64,000 nt of DNA from Tepidanaerobacter acetatoxydans Re1 (GTDB lineage Bacteria; Bacillota; Thermosediminibacteria; Thermosediminibacterales; Tepidanaerobacteraceae). The stretch covers positions 1,718,516 through 1,782,515 of the forward strand of contig NC_019954.2 in the NCBI RefSeq assembly GCF_000328765.2, written 5' to 3'. This document shows, one piece after another, positions 55,101 to 63,633 of the stretch (positions are counted from its first letter, which is position 1; the number at the start of each line of letters is the position of its first letter). The position numbers were made by a program, and so were the translations under genes. The notes beneath the pieces were generated by a model. The model searched no databases. It was not told the origin of the DNA and worked only from the letters and a program-made list of their open reading frames with translations.

Positions 55101-56288
55101 TTATTCATATCTTAGTGCATCTATGGGATCATGAAGTGCGGCCTTCCGTGCAGGATAAAGTCCGAAACACACACCAACTCCCGCTGAAAAAGTAAACGCA
55201 AGAGCTATCATTTGCCATGATAAAACCGTAGGCAATTTTATGAATCCGGCTATTATTTTAGAAACACCAAAGCCTAAAAGCATTCCTATGATACCGCCAA
55301 AGAAAGAAAGGACTAAAGACTCTATTAAGAACTGCATCATTATGTCAGTTTCTTGTGCACCTAATGCTTTCCTAATGCCAATTTCGCGAGTCCTTTCGGT
55401 AACCGACACTAACATTATATTCATAATGCCTATCCCACCGACTAATAAAGATATGCCGGCAATAGCACTGATTATTATAGTTATAATACCGGTTACTTTA
55501 TTTACACTATCCATTTCTTTTTGGGAATTCCATGCTTGATATTTATCTGTATTATGATGACGTCGATGCAAAATACTTAGAGAGTGTTCAATGGCTGTAT
55601 CCACGTCAGCTTGGGATATCGCTTTGCCCTCAATATTATCTACCCAATCTGAACCACTGATAGAAAAATATGTAGAAATAGGTATATACATTAATTTGTT
55701 GTCCTGACCAGAAAAAACGGTTTCTTCTCGTCTTAGTACACCAATTACTTTAAAAGGTTGGTTTCCTACCATTATTTTTTCACCAACGGCTCCAGATGAA
55801 TTGAATAATTCTTTTGCCAATGACTCACTAATAACTGCTACATGTTTTTTGCCATTATCATCTTCATGATTGAGAAATCTGCCTGCATCCAACTTTAGAT
55901 TTGCTATTTTTATATAATCTGAGGTGGTCGCCGCTATTTGTACACCGATTTGTTTGCCTTTTAACCGAACGTTTGCCGAATCCCAACTTACCGGCGCAAT
56001 ATTTTCAACCACCGGTGATATGTCCTTTATAGCCTTTACATCTTGAATGGTAAAGAAATCAGCTTGAGTCAATGGGTTATCAGAGTTATATTTATAATAG
56101 ACTCCAAACCTATTAGCACCAAAAGCATCCATTTCTTTGCTGATGGCAAACTGGCCTCCTTGGCCTAATGCTGAAATAGTGATTACCGAAGAAACACCTA
56201 TAATAATACCCAACATTGTGAGAAGAGAGCGCATTTTATTGGCAATAATGCTTTCCCACGCAATTACAATACTTTCAAAGAAGTTCAC
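55101..56288 (-). CDS. MacB-type ABC transporter permease
   Basis: A 395-residue permease. An N-terminal helix (about 15-40, SLLTMLGIIIGVSSV), a large extracellular MacB_PCD domain (about 45-260) and a FtsX-type C-terminal domain with three helices (about 270-395; GGIGIMNIMLVSVTERTREIGIR near 285, then the DALRYE end) are seen. It forms a mechanotransmission exporter with the adjacent ATPase. The GTG with GGAGGAG seven bases upstream is the start; the ATPase gene overlaps by 14 bases. Confidence 0.9.
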   Translation of the reverse strand: MNFFESIVIAWESIIANKMRSLLTMLGIIIGVSSVITISALGQGGQFAISKEMDAFGANRFGVYYKYNSDNPLTQADFFTIQDVKAIKDISPVVENIAPVSWDSANVRLKGKQIGVQIAATTSDYIKIANLKLDAGRFLNHEDDNGKKHVAVISESLAKELFNSSGAVGEKIMVGNQPFKVIGVLRREETVFSGQDNKLMYIPISTYFSISGSDWVDNIEGKAISQADVDTAIEHSLSILHRRHHNTDKYQAWNSQKEMDSVNKVTGIITIIISAIAGISLLVGGIGIMNIMLVSVTERTREIGIRKALGAQETDIMMQFLIESLVLSFFGGIIGMLLGFGVSKIIAGFIKLPTVLSWQMIALAFTFSAGVGVCFGLYPARKAALHDPIDALRYE

Positions 56289-56958
56289 TGGACAGCTCCT
56301 CCACCTTTCTGCCATCTCGAAAGATTACAACTTTCTGGGCATATCTGGCTATTTCATTTTCATGTGTTACCAATACAATTGTCGTTCCTTTCATATGCAG
56401 GTCAGCAAATATATCCATAATCTCAGCACCAGACTTACTATCAAGATTGCCAGTAGGTTCATCGGCCAATATAATCTCTGGTGAATTGACTAAAGCCCTA
56501 GCTATAGCAACTCTCTGTTTCTGTCCACCTGAAAGTTCATTAGATTTATGGTGCCATCTATCCTCTAGTCCTACAGATTTTAACGCTTCCATGGCTTTTT
56601 TTCGCCTCTCATTAGGTGCAACTCTTGCATATATCATAGGTATCTCCACATTCCTGAGAGAATTTATCCTAGGAAGCAAGTTAAAGTTTTGAAATACAAA
56701 TCCTATCTTTTTATTTCTGGTATGGGCTAATTGACGGCTATTTAGCTGAGCTATAGATTTCCCATCTAAGTAATATTCTCCTGATGTAGGTTTGTCAAGA
56801 CAACCGAGTATATTCATAAGCGTGGATTTTCCTGAGCCTGACGGTCCCATTATAGCCACAAATTCTCCTTTTTTTACATGCAGATTCACATCTCTTAATG
56901 CACTAACTTTATTTTCGCCGTTTCTATAAACTTTTGCCATATTCTCAATCAGTATCAT
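56275..56958 (-). CDS. ABC transporter ATPase (MacB/LolD type)
   Basis: A 227-residue ATPase. Walker A GPSGSGKST near 39, signature LSGGQKQRVAIARA near 141, Walker B IILADEPTG near 160 and the His switch VTHENE near 198. NLLPRINSLRNVEIPM is the MacB-type Q-loop region. Its stop overlaps the permease start; its ATG overlaps the stop of the adaptor gene (TAATG). Energy source of the tripartite exporter. Confidence 0.93.
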   Translation of the reverse strand: MILIENMAKVYRNGENKVSALRDVNLHVKKGEFVAIMGPSGSGKSTLMNILGCLDKPTSGEYYLDGKSIAQLNSRQLAHTRNKKIGFVFQNFNLLPRINSLRNVEIPMIYARVAPNERRKKAMEALKSVGLEDRWHHKSNELSGGQKQRVAIARALVNSPEIILADEPTGNLDSKSGAEIMDIFADLHMKGTTIVLVTHENEIARYAQKVVIFRDGRKVEELSSELL

Positions 56959-58184
56959 TAAGCATCACCTTCAAAAGAGCTATTTGCGGAGGGATTTTGA
57001 AGAACTTCATCGCCTTCACTGATGCCGTATGTTATCTCTGTGTATAACTCATTCTCGATTCCTGTCTTTACTTCCCTTTCAGAAATAGCACCATCTTTTA
57101 CCAGCATAACCTTTTTGCCTTTTTCCCCTGATATTACACATTCTAGCGGCAGTAAAACTGCACCTTGCTTATCTTCTATCGTAATCTCTGCGGTAGTTGA
57201 AAAACCGGGCTTTATATTTTCGTCAGGATCATTTACTTTTATTGTAGCCTTTACGGTAGTTTCATTACCTCTGCTTGTTTGTATGGTTGAAGCCGAAGGT
57301 GCAATTTTCACAACTTCACCTTTATATATCTTGTCACCAAAACCATCACCTGTTATAATCGCCTTTTGCCCAACCTTTATATTAGATGCATCATACTCAT
57401 TTACTCCAATATCAATCTGTAAGTCGTCAGGACTTCCTATACTCAATAATAAATTGCCCGATGATACGGTCATCCCCTGCTTTATTTCTTGCTTTATTAC
57501 TATTCCGTCAAATTCTGCCAAAATTATTGTTTTATCAAGTTTTTTTGTAATATTCGCCAGACTTTTTTCTGCTTCTTCCAATGCTGCTTGTTTTAATGCA
57601 ATTTCATGTTCATCAGGATTTTCTAATAGACTTAGCTCCACTTCCATAATAGCTAGCTGATTCTTTTTAACATCTAATTCTCTTTTGATATTTATGTATT
57701 CATTTTCAGAAATAGCTCCCTCATTAAAAAGTCCTTGGTTTTTCTCATAGTCCTCTAATGCTGCTTCATAAGAAGTTAAAGCTTCCTGATATTTTATCCT
57801 AGCTTTTTTTAACTCTTCGGGTCTTGGACCGCCCAAAAGCCTTGAAAGTTCGACATTTTGTTGCTTTACTTTGCTTTGCGCTTGTTCTAACTCTAGCTTC
57901 AACTCTCCATCATCAATTTTTAGAACAACATCACCCTTTTTTACTTGTTGACCTTCTTCGGCTATATATTCAACCATACCTTGAATACCGGAATATACTT
58001 CCTGCTTTTGTCTCGTTTCCACATTTCCAAGTGCGGTAATCTTTGATGAAATATCACCTTTGATTGCTTTTACAGTAGGTAATGCCATAGCAGTATTTGG
58101 CTGGCGCTTTGCTCGGATAATAAAAAAAGCAACACCTATCAGCAATATAACTGCAATAATTAAAATTTTTTTTCGCTTGTTCAC
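56958..58184 (-). CDS. MacA/HlyD-type membrane fusion (adaptor) protein
   Basis: A 408-residue adaptor. One N-terminal membrane helix (about 5-23), a lipoyl-like half motif (GMVEYIAEEGQQVKKGDVVLKID near 69-91), a long coiled-coil hairpin (about 92-210), the returning lipoyl half (ILAEFDGIVIKQEIKQG near 222) and beta-barrel domains. In Gram-positive bacteria such adaptors work with MacB-like permeases without an outer-membrane channel, for export or sensing of peptides and drugs. Start GTG with AGGAGG six bases upstream. Confidence 0.9.
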   Translation of the reverse strand: MNKRKKILIIAVILLIGVAFFIIRAKRQPNTAMALPTVKAIKGDISSKITALGNVETRQKQEVYSGIQGMVEYIAEEGQQVKKGDVVLKIDDGELKLELEQAQSKVKQQNVELSRLLGGPRPEELKKARIKYQEALTSYEAALEDYEKNQGLFNEGAISENEYINIKRELDVKKNQLAIMEVELSLLENPDEHEIALKQAALEEAEKSLANITKKLDKTIILAEFDGIVIKQEIKQGMTVSSGNLLLSIGSPDDLQIDIGVNEYDASNIKVGQKAIITGDGFGDKIYKGEVVKIAPSASTIQTSRGNETTVKATIKVNDPDENIKPGFSTTAEITIEDKQGAVLLPLECVISGEKGKKVMLVKDGAISEREVKTGIENELYTEITYGISEGDEVLQNPSANSSFEGDA

Positions 58185-58239
58185 CCGAATCCTCCTTTTG
58201 TAAAAATAGCTTCTATTATATACGCCAACTGCATAACCC

Positions 58240-58280
58240 TTAAAACTAGCCCATGTGACACATTCCCCACATGGGCTTTA
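58240..58280 (-). terminator. Terminator after the GntR-regulated ABC operon
   Basis: A perfect 10 bp stem, AGCCCATGTG and CACATGGGCT, with a 10-base loop. The tails are only moderately T-rich on both strands. It lies between the ABC-2 permease stop and the MacA gene. Confidence 0.65.
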
Positions 58281-58399
58281 TAAATAGTAATATTTTTCAT
58301 TTCATTATACTGCTTTAGTTATTCAAAGTAAACACAAATTATTAAGCAGCATATTCCCAAGATCAATGTCTAAAAAGTAAGTATCTGACCACATTATTT

Positions 58400-59464
58400 T
58401 TATACCTTTGCTCGGTTTGTCTTTATGCTGTAACTTGCTACAAACCATCCCAAAAAAATTCCTATGATATAGCCAATTATTGTAAATATCCTGGGAACAT
58501 TATTTGTGAAATATATAAAACTTCCTGCGCATCCGGTAACTATTACTCCAATGAGCATAGAAGTACACACTGCCACCCCAAACTTGAAAAATGTTTCTAT
58601 TGTCTCAAACTCCAGAGTTTCGCCGCTTCTCTCCAGCTTATTGCGGTCAAATAATAGTTTTGCTGCAGCAAGCATTATTATTGCTGATATAAGGTGAAAT
58701 GTAATTGGCACCTCTTTAATGTTGCTTAATATCCCCGGCATAGTATATGACCCAAAAATATTTAAAAACTCGTCAATTACAGATATACGATACCCCCACA
58801 CCGCCATATTCATATACAGCAATCCTGTAAAACCTATCGGGAATATGAAAAATATAATAGTCAGCACTAACTGGGATATTGAAGTACCTGTCAAACTTGC
58901 AAAAAGCAGTGAGAAACTCAATATAACAAATAATCTAAAGGCATCTGCTCCAAACCAGGACATTACCATACCTGCCGAGTAAAAATCCCTTAAACCTTTT
59001 GAAAACCATAGAGCCGCTGCCATTATCACCGCATTTATTAAAAACGGCAAAATAGCATTTACAAAAGCTATTACAACCTTATTAAAAAAGATTTCTGTAC
59101 GGCTAAATGGCATAGTCGCAAGTATTTCGAATGTCTTTTTTCGCTTTTCCTCTCCAAATAGAAGTGCCGCAGCTGCCATGGGTGTAAATACTACTAACAT
59201 TGCTCCCATACCTGATAGTTGTTTAAATTTATCTTGTAAAAGATTCTTTAACTCGGCTTTGTATTCATCTTTATCATAGCCCGCGTACCATTCCGGGTGT
59301 TTTTCCATTTCTTGAATTGTTCTTTGATAATTGTTGTATGTATTTATCACGCCTAAAGTCATCGTAAAAAATAATATGCCTGCTACCGCAAAGCACAGCC
59401 ATTTAGTCATTTTCCAGTCCTTTTTCAGTAAAGCCTTATTAAATGGCAATGTCTGTAAAGTCAT
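58400..59464 (-). CDS. ABC-2 type transporter permease
   Basis: A 354-residue permease with about six to seven helices (near 20-40, 90-110, 130-160, 200-230, 265-285 and 300-345) and an extracellular loop after the first helix. The motif FGEEKRKKTFEILATMPFSRTEI near 103-125 is typical of ABC-2 (YtrC/D-like) permeases. The start is the ATG of MTLQTLPFNKALL with GGGAG upstream; it overlaps the ATPase gene by 26 bases. Confidence 0.85.
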   Translation of the reverse strand: MTLQTLPFNKALLKKDWKMTKWLCFAVAGILFFTMTLGVINTYNNYQRTIQEMEKHPEWYAGYDKDEYKAELKNLLQDKFKQLSGMGAMLVVFTPMAAAALLFGEEKRKKTFEILATMPFSRTEIFFNKVVIAFVNAILPFLINAVIMAAALWFSKGLRDFYSAGMVMSWFGADAFRLFVILSFSLLFASLTGTSISQLVLTIIFFIFPIGFTGLLYMNMAVWGYRISVIDEFLNIFGSYTMPGILSNIKEVPITFHLISAIIMLAAAKLLFDRNKLERSGETLEFETIETFFKFGVAVCTSMLIGVIVTGCAGSFIYFTNNVPRIFTIIGYIIGIFLGWFVASYSIKTNRAKV

Positions 59465-60338
59465 AGCCTTCAACTCCCATCTTGTATATAAAAATCTCTT
59501 CAAGAGACATATCTATCGTTTCCAATAAAATAGGATTGCATTTTTTAATCGCATCTATTACAGTCTCAAGATTATCTTTTACCACTATTTGATGTATTTT
59601 GCCGATAGTTTCTATTTTTAGTATATGTTCATTGCTCTTTATCTCCTCTGGAAACTCACCTTTAAATGCAACTTGAATCTTTCTCACATTACTTTTTAGA
59701 TTTTCTACACTATCTTCCAGCAACATCTTGCCTTCATGGATAATGCCGATATGGTCGCAAATTTGTTCCAATTGCCCCAAATTATGGCTTGAAATCAAAA
59801 CAGTAGTTTCATTTGCACTTACTTCGTCGACAATTAAGTTTAAAACCTTTTGCTTAACAACAGGATCTAAACCCGATGTGGGTTCATCTAATATAAGTAC
59901 ATTAGGCATTATGGATAAGCTCAAAAGTATGGCAAGCTGTGTTTTCATGCCCTTTGATAAATATTTGATTTTTTTATTGCCGTCAAGCTTGAAAAGCTTC
60001 ATTAATTGAATATATCTTTCATCACTCCAAAACGGGTAAGCATCTTTATAAAACTCGACTATCTCATGGATTTTAAAAGAAGGATAAAAATACTGATAGT
60101 CTGATACATAGCCAAGTCTGGACTTTATCTTAGCATTGTCTTTGATGTTCTCGCCAGAGATTAGCACCTCACCCTTTTCCGGTTTATATATATCTACTAA
60201 GTTCTTTATCAAGGTTGTTTTACCCGCCCCGTTAGGCCCTATCAATCCATATATGGAGCCTTTATTGACATGAATGTTTATATCATCAAGTATCTTATCT
60301 TTACCTAAATATTTATTCAAATCCTTTATTTCTATCAT
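59439..60338 (-). CDS. ABC transporter ATPase (YtrB type)
   Basis: A 299-residue ATPase. Walker A GPNGAGKTT near 36, signature LSKGMKTQLAI near 132 (an altered LSGGQ, common in YtrB-like proteins), Walker B VLILDEPTSGLDP near 151 and the His switch SSHNLGQ near 188. A C-terminal extension of about 80 residues follows. Start ATG of MIEIKDLNK, overlapping the end of the GntR gene. With the next gene it forms an exporter, probably of a cell-envelope antibiotic or peptide. Confidence 0.92.
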   Translation of the reverse strand: MIEIKDLNKYLGKDKILDDINIHVNKGSIYGLIGPNGAGKTTLIKNLVDIYKPEKGEVLISGENIKDNAKIKSRLGYVSDYQYFYPSFKIHEIVEFYKDAYPFWSDERYIQLMKLFKLDGNKKIKYLSKGMKTQLAILLSLSIMPNVLILDEPTSGLDPVVKQKVLNLIVDEVSANETTVLISSHNLGQLEQICDHIGIIHEGKMLLEDSVENLKSNVRKIQVAFKGEFPEEIKSNEHILKIETIGKIHQIVVKDNLETVIDAIKKCNPILLETIDMSLEEIFIYKMGVEGYDFTDIAI

Positions 60339-60723
60339 TGCTATCAAATCCCTCCATTTCATCTATTAAATTTCTAATAAGATTAATCAACTCTTCCTTA
60401 TTAAACCCCATATAAAATGCCTCAATTATTCCTTTTTTAAATATCTCCTTTACTTCATTCAGCTTGTGCTCGTCCTTTCTGGGCTTATATTCTTCAGAAA
60501 TAAATGTTCCTCTACCCTGAATCGTAACCACCACTTTCTCCCTCTCCAGTTCCTTATATGCTTTTTGAACAGTATTTGGGTTTAAAGTCATCATCTTGGC
60601 CATATCCCTAACCGACGGCAGCTTTTCCCCCGGTTCAAACACGCCTTTCAATATTCCTTCTTTTATACTGTTTACAATTTGCACATAAATAGGCGTGCTG
60701 CTGGTTACATCTATATCAATCAA
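60313..60723 (-). CDS. GntR-family repressor, YtrA subfamily
   Basis: A 136-residue regulator. The N-terminal winged HTH (1-75; STPIYVQIVNSIKEGIL, LPSVRDMAKMMTLNPNTVQKAYKEL, TIQGRGTFIS) is followed by a short YtrA-type dimer domain. It is the first gene of its operon and should repress it, through the palindrome at 60753-60777, until an inducer such as a wall-active agent is present. Start TTG with GGAGGTG five bases upstream. Confidence 0.93.
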   Translation of the reverse strand: MIDIDVTSSTPIYVQIVNSIKEGILKGVFEPGEKLPSVRDMAKMMTLNPNTVQKAYKELEREKVVVTIQGRGTFISEEYKPRKDEHKLNEVKEIFKKGIIEAFYMGFNKEELINLIRNLIDEMEGFDSNDRNKGFE

Positions 60724-60752
60724 TTTTTCACCTCCAACGGCATTTTGAATAT

Positions 60753-60777
60753 AGTGTACTAGTAGTATTAATACACT
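60753..60777 (-). promoter_or_regulatory. YtrA-type operator palindrome
   Basis: AGTGTACTAGTA and TATTAATACACT are 12 bp inverted arms with two mismatches around one central base. The GTGTA-N-TACAC style is that of GntR/YtrA operators. It covers the predicted start point of the operon. Confidence 0.75.
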
Positions 60778-60783
60778 GCATAC

Positions 60784-60812
60784 ATAATAACTTATAAAAA
60801 AATAAAAGTCAA
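60784..60812 (-). promoter_or_regulatory. Promoter of the GntR-ABC operon
   Basis: On the minus strand TTGACT (60812-60807) and TATTAT (60789-60784) are 17 bases apart, with the operator directly downstream. Confidence 0.7.
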
Positions 60813-61089
60813 GGTTTATCCCTAACTTTTATTTTTTTGCTCCTGTATTTCTATTTTTCTACTGTCCGGGTAGCTGTTATAGGTTAAAAACGGCTTTTTA
60901 TCCCGGGAACTGCCTGTCATCCTGAACGCAGTGAAGGATCTTTGCAAGGATAATAGGATATAGGATTCTTCGCTGTGCTCAGAATAACAGGAGTATAATC
61001 AGAATTTAGAATGACAGTAGTACATAGTAAAATGGCAGAATCAAATAATCGTTTTGTTTCAGATATAAGAATTAATCTAAGGCACCCTC
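60813..61089. other. Intergenic region holding a palindromic repeat
   Basis: The gap beyond the GntR promoter and before murQ has no gene. It is occupied mainly by the repeat at 60914-61018. Confidence 0.55.
60914..61018. repeat. Imperfect palindromic interspersed repeat
   Basis: CTGTCATCCTGAACGCAGTG (and seven more bases) at 60914-60940 is matched in inverse at 60963-60990, about 20 of 27 bases. A further AGAATGACAG at 61009-61018 repeats the outer end. The wording is that of the widespread palindromic elements with GTCATTCTGAGC/GAAGAATC sides found in many bacteria, so it is likely a REP/MITE-like unit. Confidence 0.65.
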
Positions 61090-61992
61090 TTATTTAGCTA
61101 AACCGCCCAATGCCTGCCTTATATGGCCGTCATTATCCTTTAGCAGTTGGCGGGCCGTATCCTTATCGCTTTGAGTCAAAAGCATCATAATAGCCAATTT
61201 CACATCATAATCTGTTTCATTTAAAGTCTTTTCTACTTCAATATCGGAAGCACCTGTAGCAATCTTTACAATGCGTTTTGCCCTTTCCACCAGCTTCTCA
61301 TTGGTTGCCTGTACATCCACCATAAGGTTGCTATAGACCTTGCCTAATTTAATCATAACACCGGTAGAAATCATGTTGAGCACCAGTTTCTGAGCTGTTC
61401 CTGCTTTCATGCGGGTAGAACCCATAACCGCTTCAGGTCCTACAATCGGTGTTATCATAATATCCGAGTATTGCTGCATAGGACTATTATTAGTACAACA
61501 TACACCTATAGTTAGTGCCCCTTTATTATTTGAGAATTTCAAAGCACCTAAAACATATGGAGTTCTGCCGCTGGCTGCCAAACCTACCACCGCATCCTTT
61601 GAGCTAAGATTCTTTGCCTTTAGATCTGTTTCTCCTGCTTCAAAATCATCTTCCACCCCCTCGGCTGCACGGCGTATGGCTGTATCACCGCCGGCAATTA
61701 TACCCTGTACCATCTCATGAGATACCCCGTAAGTAGGAGGACATTCAGAAGCGTCTAAAATCCCCAGTCTTCCACTTGTTCCTGCGCCTATATAAATCAA
61801 CCTTCCACCTTTTCTTAACCGGTGTGCTATACTTTCAACAGCTTCTGCTATATGTGGTATTTCTTTTTCTACCGCAAAAGGTACTGTTTTATCCTGATCG
61901 TTTATTTTTTTCAGCATGGTTTTGGTATCTAATGTATCTATATCTAATGTATCAAGATTTCTTTCTTCAGTAATAAGTTCTGAAAGATTCAT
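61090..61992 (-). CDS. murQ: N-acetylmuramic acid 6-phosphate etherase
   Basis: A 300-residue SIS-domain etherase. [22 protein letters not shown] near 58-79, [19 protein letters not shown] near 80-98, [13 protein letters not shown] near 139 and [19 protein letters not shown] near 192 are diagnostic. It splits MurNAc-6-phosphate to GlcNAc-6-phosphate and lactate in wall recycling. It is the last gene of an operon with a GNAT protein and mannose-type PTS parts. AAGGAAC precedes the ATG. Confidence 0.95.
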   Translation of the reverse strand: MNLSELITEERNLDTLDIDTLDTKTMLKKINDQDKTVPFAVEKEIPHIAEAVESIAHRLRKGGRLIYIGAGTSGRLGILDASECPPTYGVSHEMVQGIIAGGDTAIRRAAEGVEDDFEAGETDLKAKNLSSKDAVVGLAASGRTPYVLGALKFSNNKGALTIGVCCTNNSPMQQYSDIMITPIVGPEAVMGSTRMKAGTAQKLVLNMISTGVMIKLGKVYSNLMVDVQATNEKLVERAKRIVKIATGASDIEVEKTLNETDYDVKLAIMMLLTQSDKDTARQLLKDNDGHIRQALGGLAK

Positions 61993-62098
61993 TACTTGAG
62001 TTCCTTTCTAAATCGAAATTTTTTACCCGGTTTTATTTCGGCAGCTAAAAGGCCGCTGAGTCAGCATTGCGTAAGCATTGCCTTGAGATTTCTTCTAT

Positions 62099-63037
62099 TT
62101 AGAGCGTTTTATCATAATCTATAAATGTTCTGAATACCTGAACACCATGCCGTTCATAGAATCGTCTTCCGGGGACATCTGTGGAAACAAAATAGAGATG
62201 GTAGATTCCTCTTTTTGTCATCTCCGCCTGCATGAAGTCAAACAGGATTCCTCCCAAGCCATAATTTCTAACCTTTTCACTTATTCCAATCGGCCCAAAT
62301 CTCATCGGATTTCCGTCGATCATTCTCATGCAGAAGCCGCAAATATTTTTATCTTTGTCTAAAACCAGAAGAATACAGTCTTCTGCAAGGTTGTTCTGCA
62401 TGCTTATAAGTGCATTCCTTTTCCATCCTCCGCCAAATTCTTTTTTTGCAAATTCAAGTAAGTCAAGTGCATAACTGTAATCGAAGTTAATGATGGAAAA
62501 TCCTTGATTTTGAGCTTCCCTGTACTTTTCCATGGTCTCTTCACTGATAGTATAGCCGTGAAGGTCTTTTTTCATGGAAAAATTCATCTCTCCACTCTTG
62601 TAGCCATGTTTTTCAAAAAAGGATATGGAAGATGGATAGTTCTCCTCGTCTAAACCCGGAAAGAAGTAACTTGGACTGTATGCACCCAAAGTAATTGTCT
62701 TACAGCCCAGTTCTCTAAGAGCATTCTCGGCTTTCATGAGAAGTTTTCCTCCCACACCTCTTCTTTGATAATTTTCATCAACAAACATGACATTTACCCA
62801 GCCTCTTGTGGGTTCCAGGCCCCTTTCGAGATACGGGAATTTCCGTTTCATTGCCAACAGAAATCCAATGACTTGTTCATCTTCCAATGCTATATAACAC
62901 AAGTTGGAATCAAAATTGTCATCAAAAATTACCTGCTTTCTGAATTTTAATGCAGTTAGGGTATCTGCTTTCAATATCTTGTTCCAAAGAGTTATAACAT
63001 CTTGTTCATATCGTTGTTCATAATTGATAATCTTCAT
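62099..63037 (-). CDS. Two-domain GNAT acetyltransferase
   Basis: A 312-residue protein with two GNAT domains. The first (about 1-155) has VMFVDENYQRRGVGGKLL near 90, the acetyl-CoA loop RRGVGG. The second (about 160-312) has a weaker loop near KVRNYGLGGILFDFM, residues 265-280. The substrate is unknown; next to murQ and PTS genes it may act on an amino sugar or wall fragment. The ATG with GAGGAGG five bases upstream is the start. Confidence 0.82.
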   Translation of the reverse strand: MKIINYEQRYEQDVITLWNKILKADTLTALKFRKQVIFDDNFDSNLCYIALEDEQVIGFLLAMKRKFPYLERGLEPTRGWVNVMFVDENYQRRGVGGKLLMKAENALRELGCKTITLGAYSPSYFFPGLDEENYPSSISFFEKHGYKSGEMNFSMKKDLHGYTISEETMEKYREAQNQGFSIINFDYSYALDLLEFAKKEFGGGWKRNALISMQNNLAEDCILLVLDKDKNICGFCMRMIDGNPMRFGPIGISEKVRNYGLGGILFDFMQAEMTKRGIYHLYFVSTDVPGRRFYERHGVQVFRTFIDYDKTL

Positions 63038-63167
63038 TGAATCCTCCTCGTATAATAAAGTCATAGTTTAAAAACTATATTTCTTTTCTATCTCACTATT
63101 CTTGTGAGATAATAATTGTACAGATAGAGGTCGTAGTTTTCCTCCTTGTTGGTTGACTTTAATCCTT

Positions 63168-63557
63168 TTATTCTTCCGGAAACATTTTTACAGAATCCTT
63201 TGTTGTCTCCACACTTCTCTTTGCCAATTCTTCCAAGCTCAGTTCCGAAGGCATAGCTAATTCCACATAAGCCATAGTGTTGATTCCGGTTACCAGCATG
63301 TATCTTCCCGGATTGGCCATGCACTTCATGGCTGCCACTCTAAAAGGAGATGCGCCAAAGAGGTCGCAAGAGAAAAGTATATCTTCATCTCCAATCTTTT
63401 CCAAAAGAGCATCCAGATTGGTTTCCAGAGTATCTAAATCACTTTCGGGATCAAGGTCAAGAAAGTGCATGTACTCAGGCACTCCCGAAAGCATATTAAG
63501 GTTCTTTCTTATTCCTTCGGCATATCCTCCATGGCCTATTACAATGATATTGATCAT
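63168..63557 (-). CDS. PTS mannose-family IIA component
   Basis: A 129-residue IIA protein. INIIVIGHGGYAEGI gives the phospho-accepting His near residue 9, and LFSCDLFGASPFRVAA near 60 is the second motif. Start ATG with AAGGAG eight bases upstream. It follows the IID gene by 76 bases in a second Man-type PTS operon, whose earlier genes lie beyond the window, and probably feeds sugar to MurQ or related enzymes. Confidence 0.9.
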   Translation of the reverse strand: MINIIVIGHGGYAEGIRKNLNMLSGVPEYMHFLDLDPESDLDTLETNLDALLEKIGDEDILFSCDLFGASPFRVAAMKCMANPGRYMLVTGINTMAYVELAMPSELSLEELAKRSVETTKDSVKMFPEE

Positions 63558-63633
63558 TTCTTCTTCTCCTTCTGTGTTTTTCAAATATGAATTCGACTTC
63601 GTTCATTGTTAATAAATATTTCTTCTGTATATC

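Noticed and set aside
57022-57660. Long open frame (212 codons) on the plus strand
   Set aside because: It is antisense to the MacA/HlyD adaptor gene, has a low-complexity Ser/Pro/Ile-rich composition and no ribosome-binding site.
63088-63324. 78-codon frame on the minus strand
   Set aside because: It overlaps the PTS IIA gene in another frame and lacks coding character.
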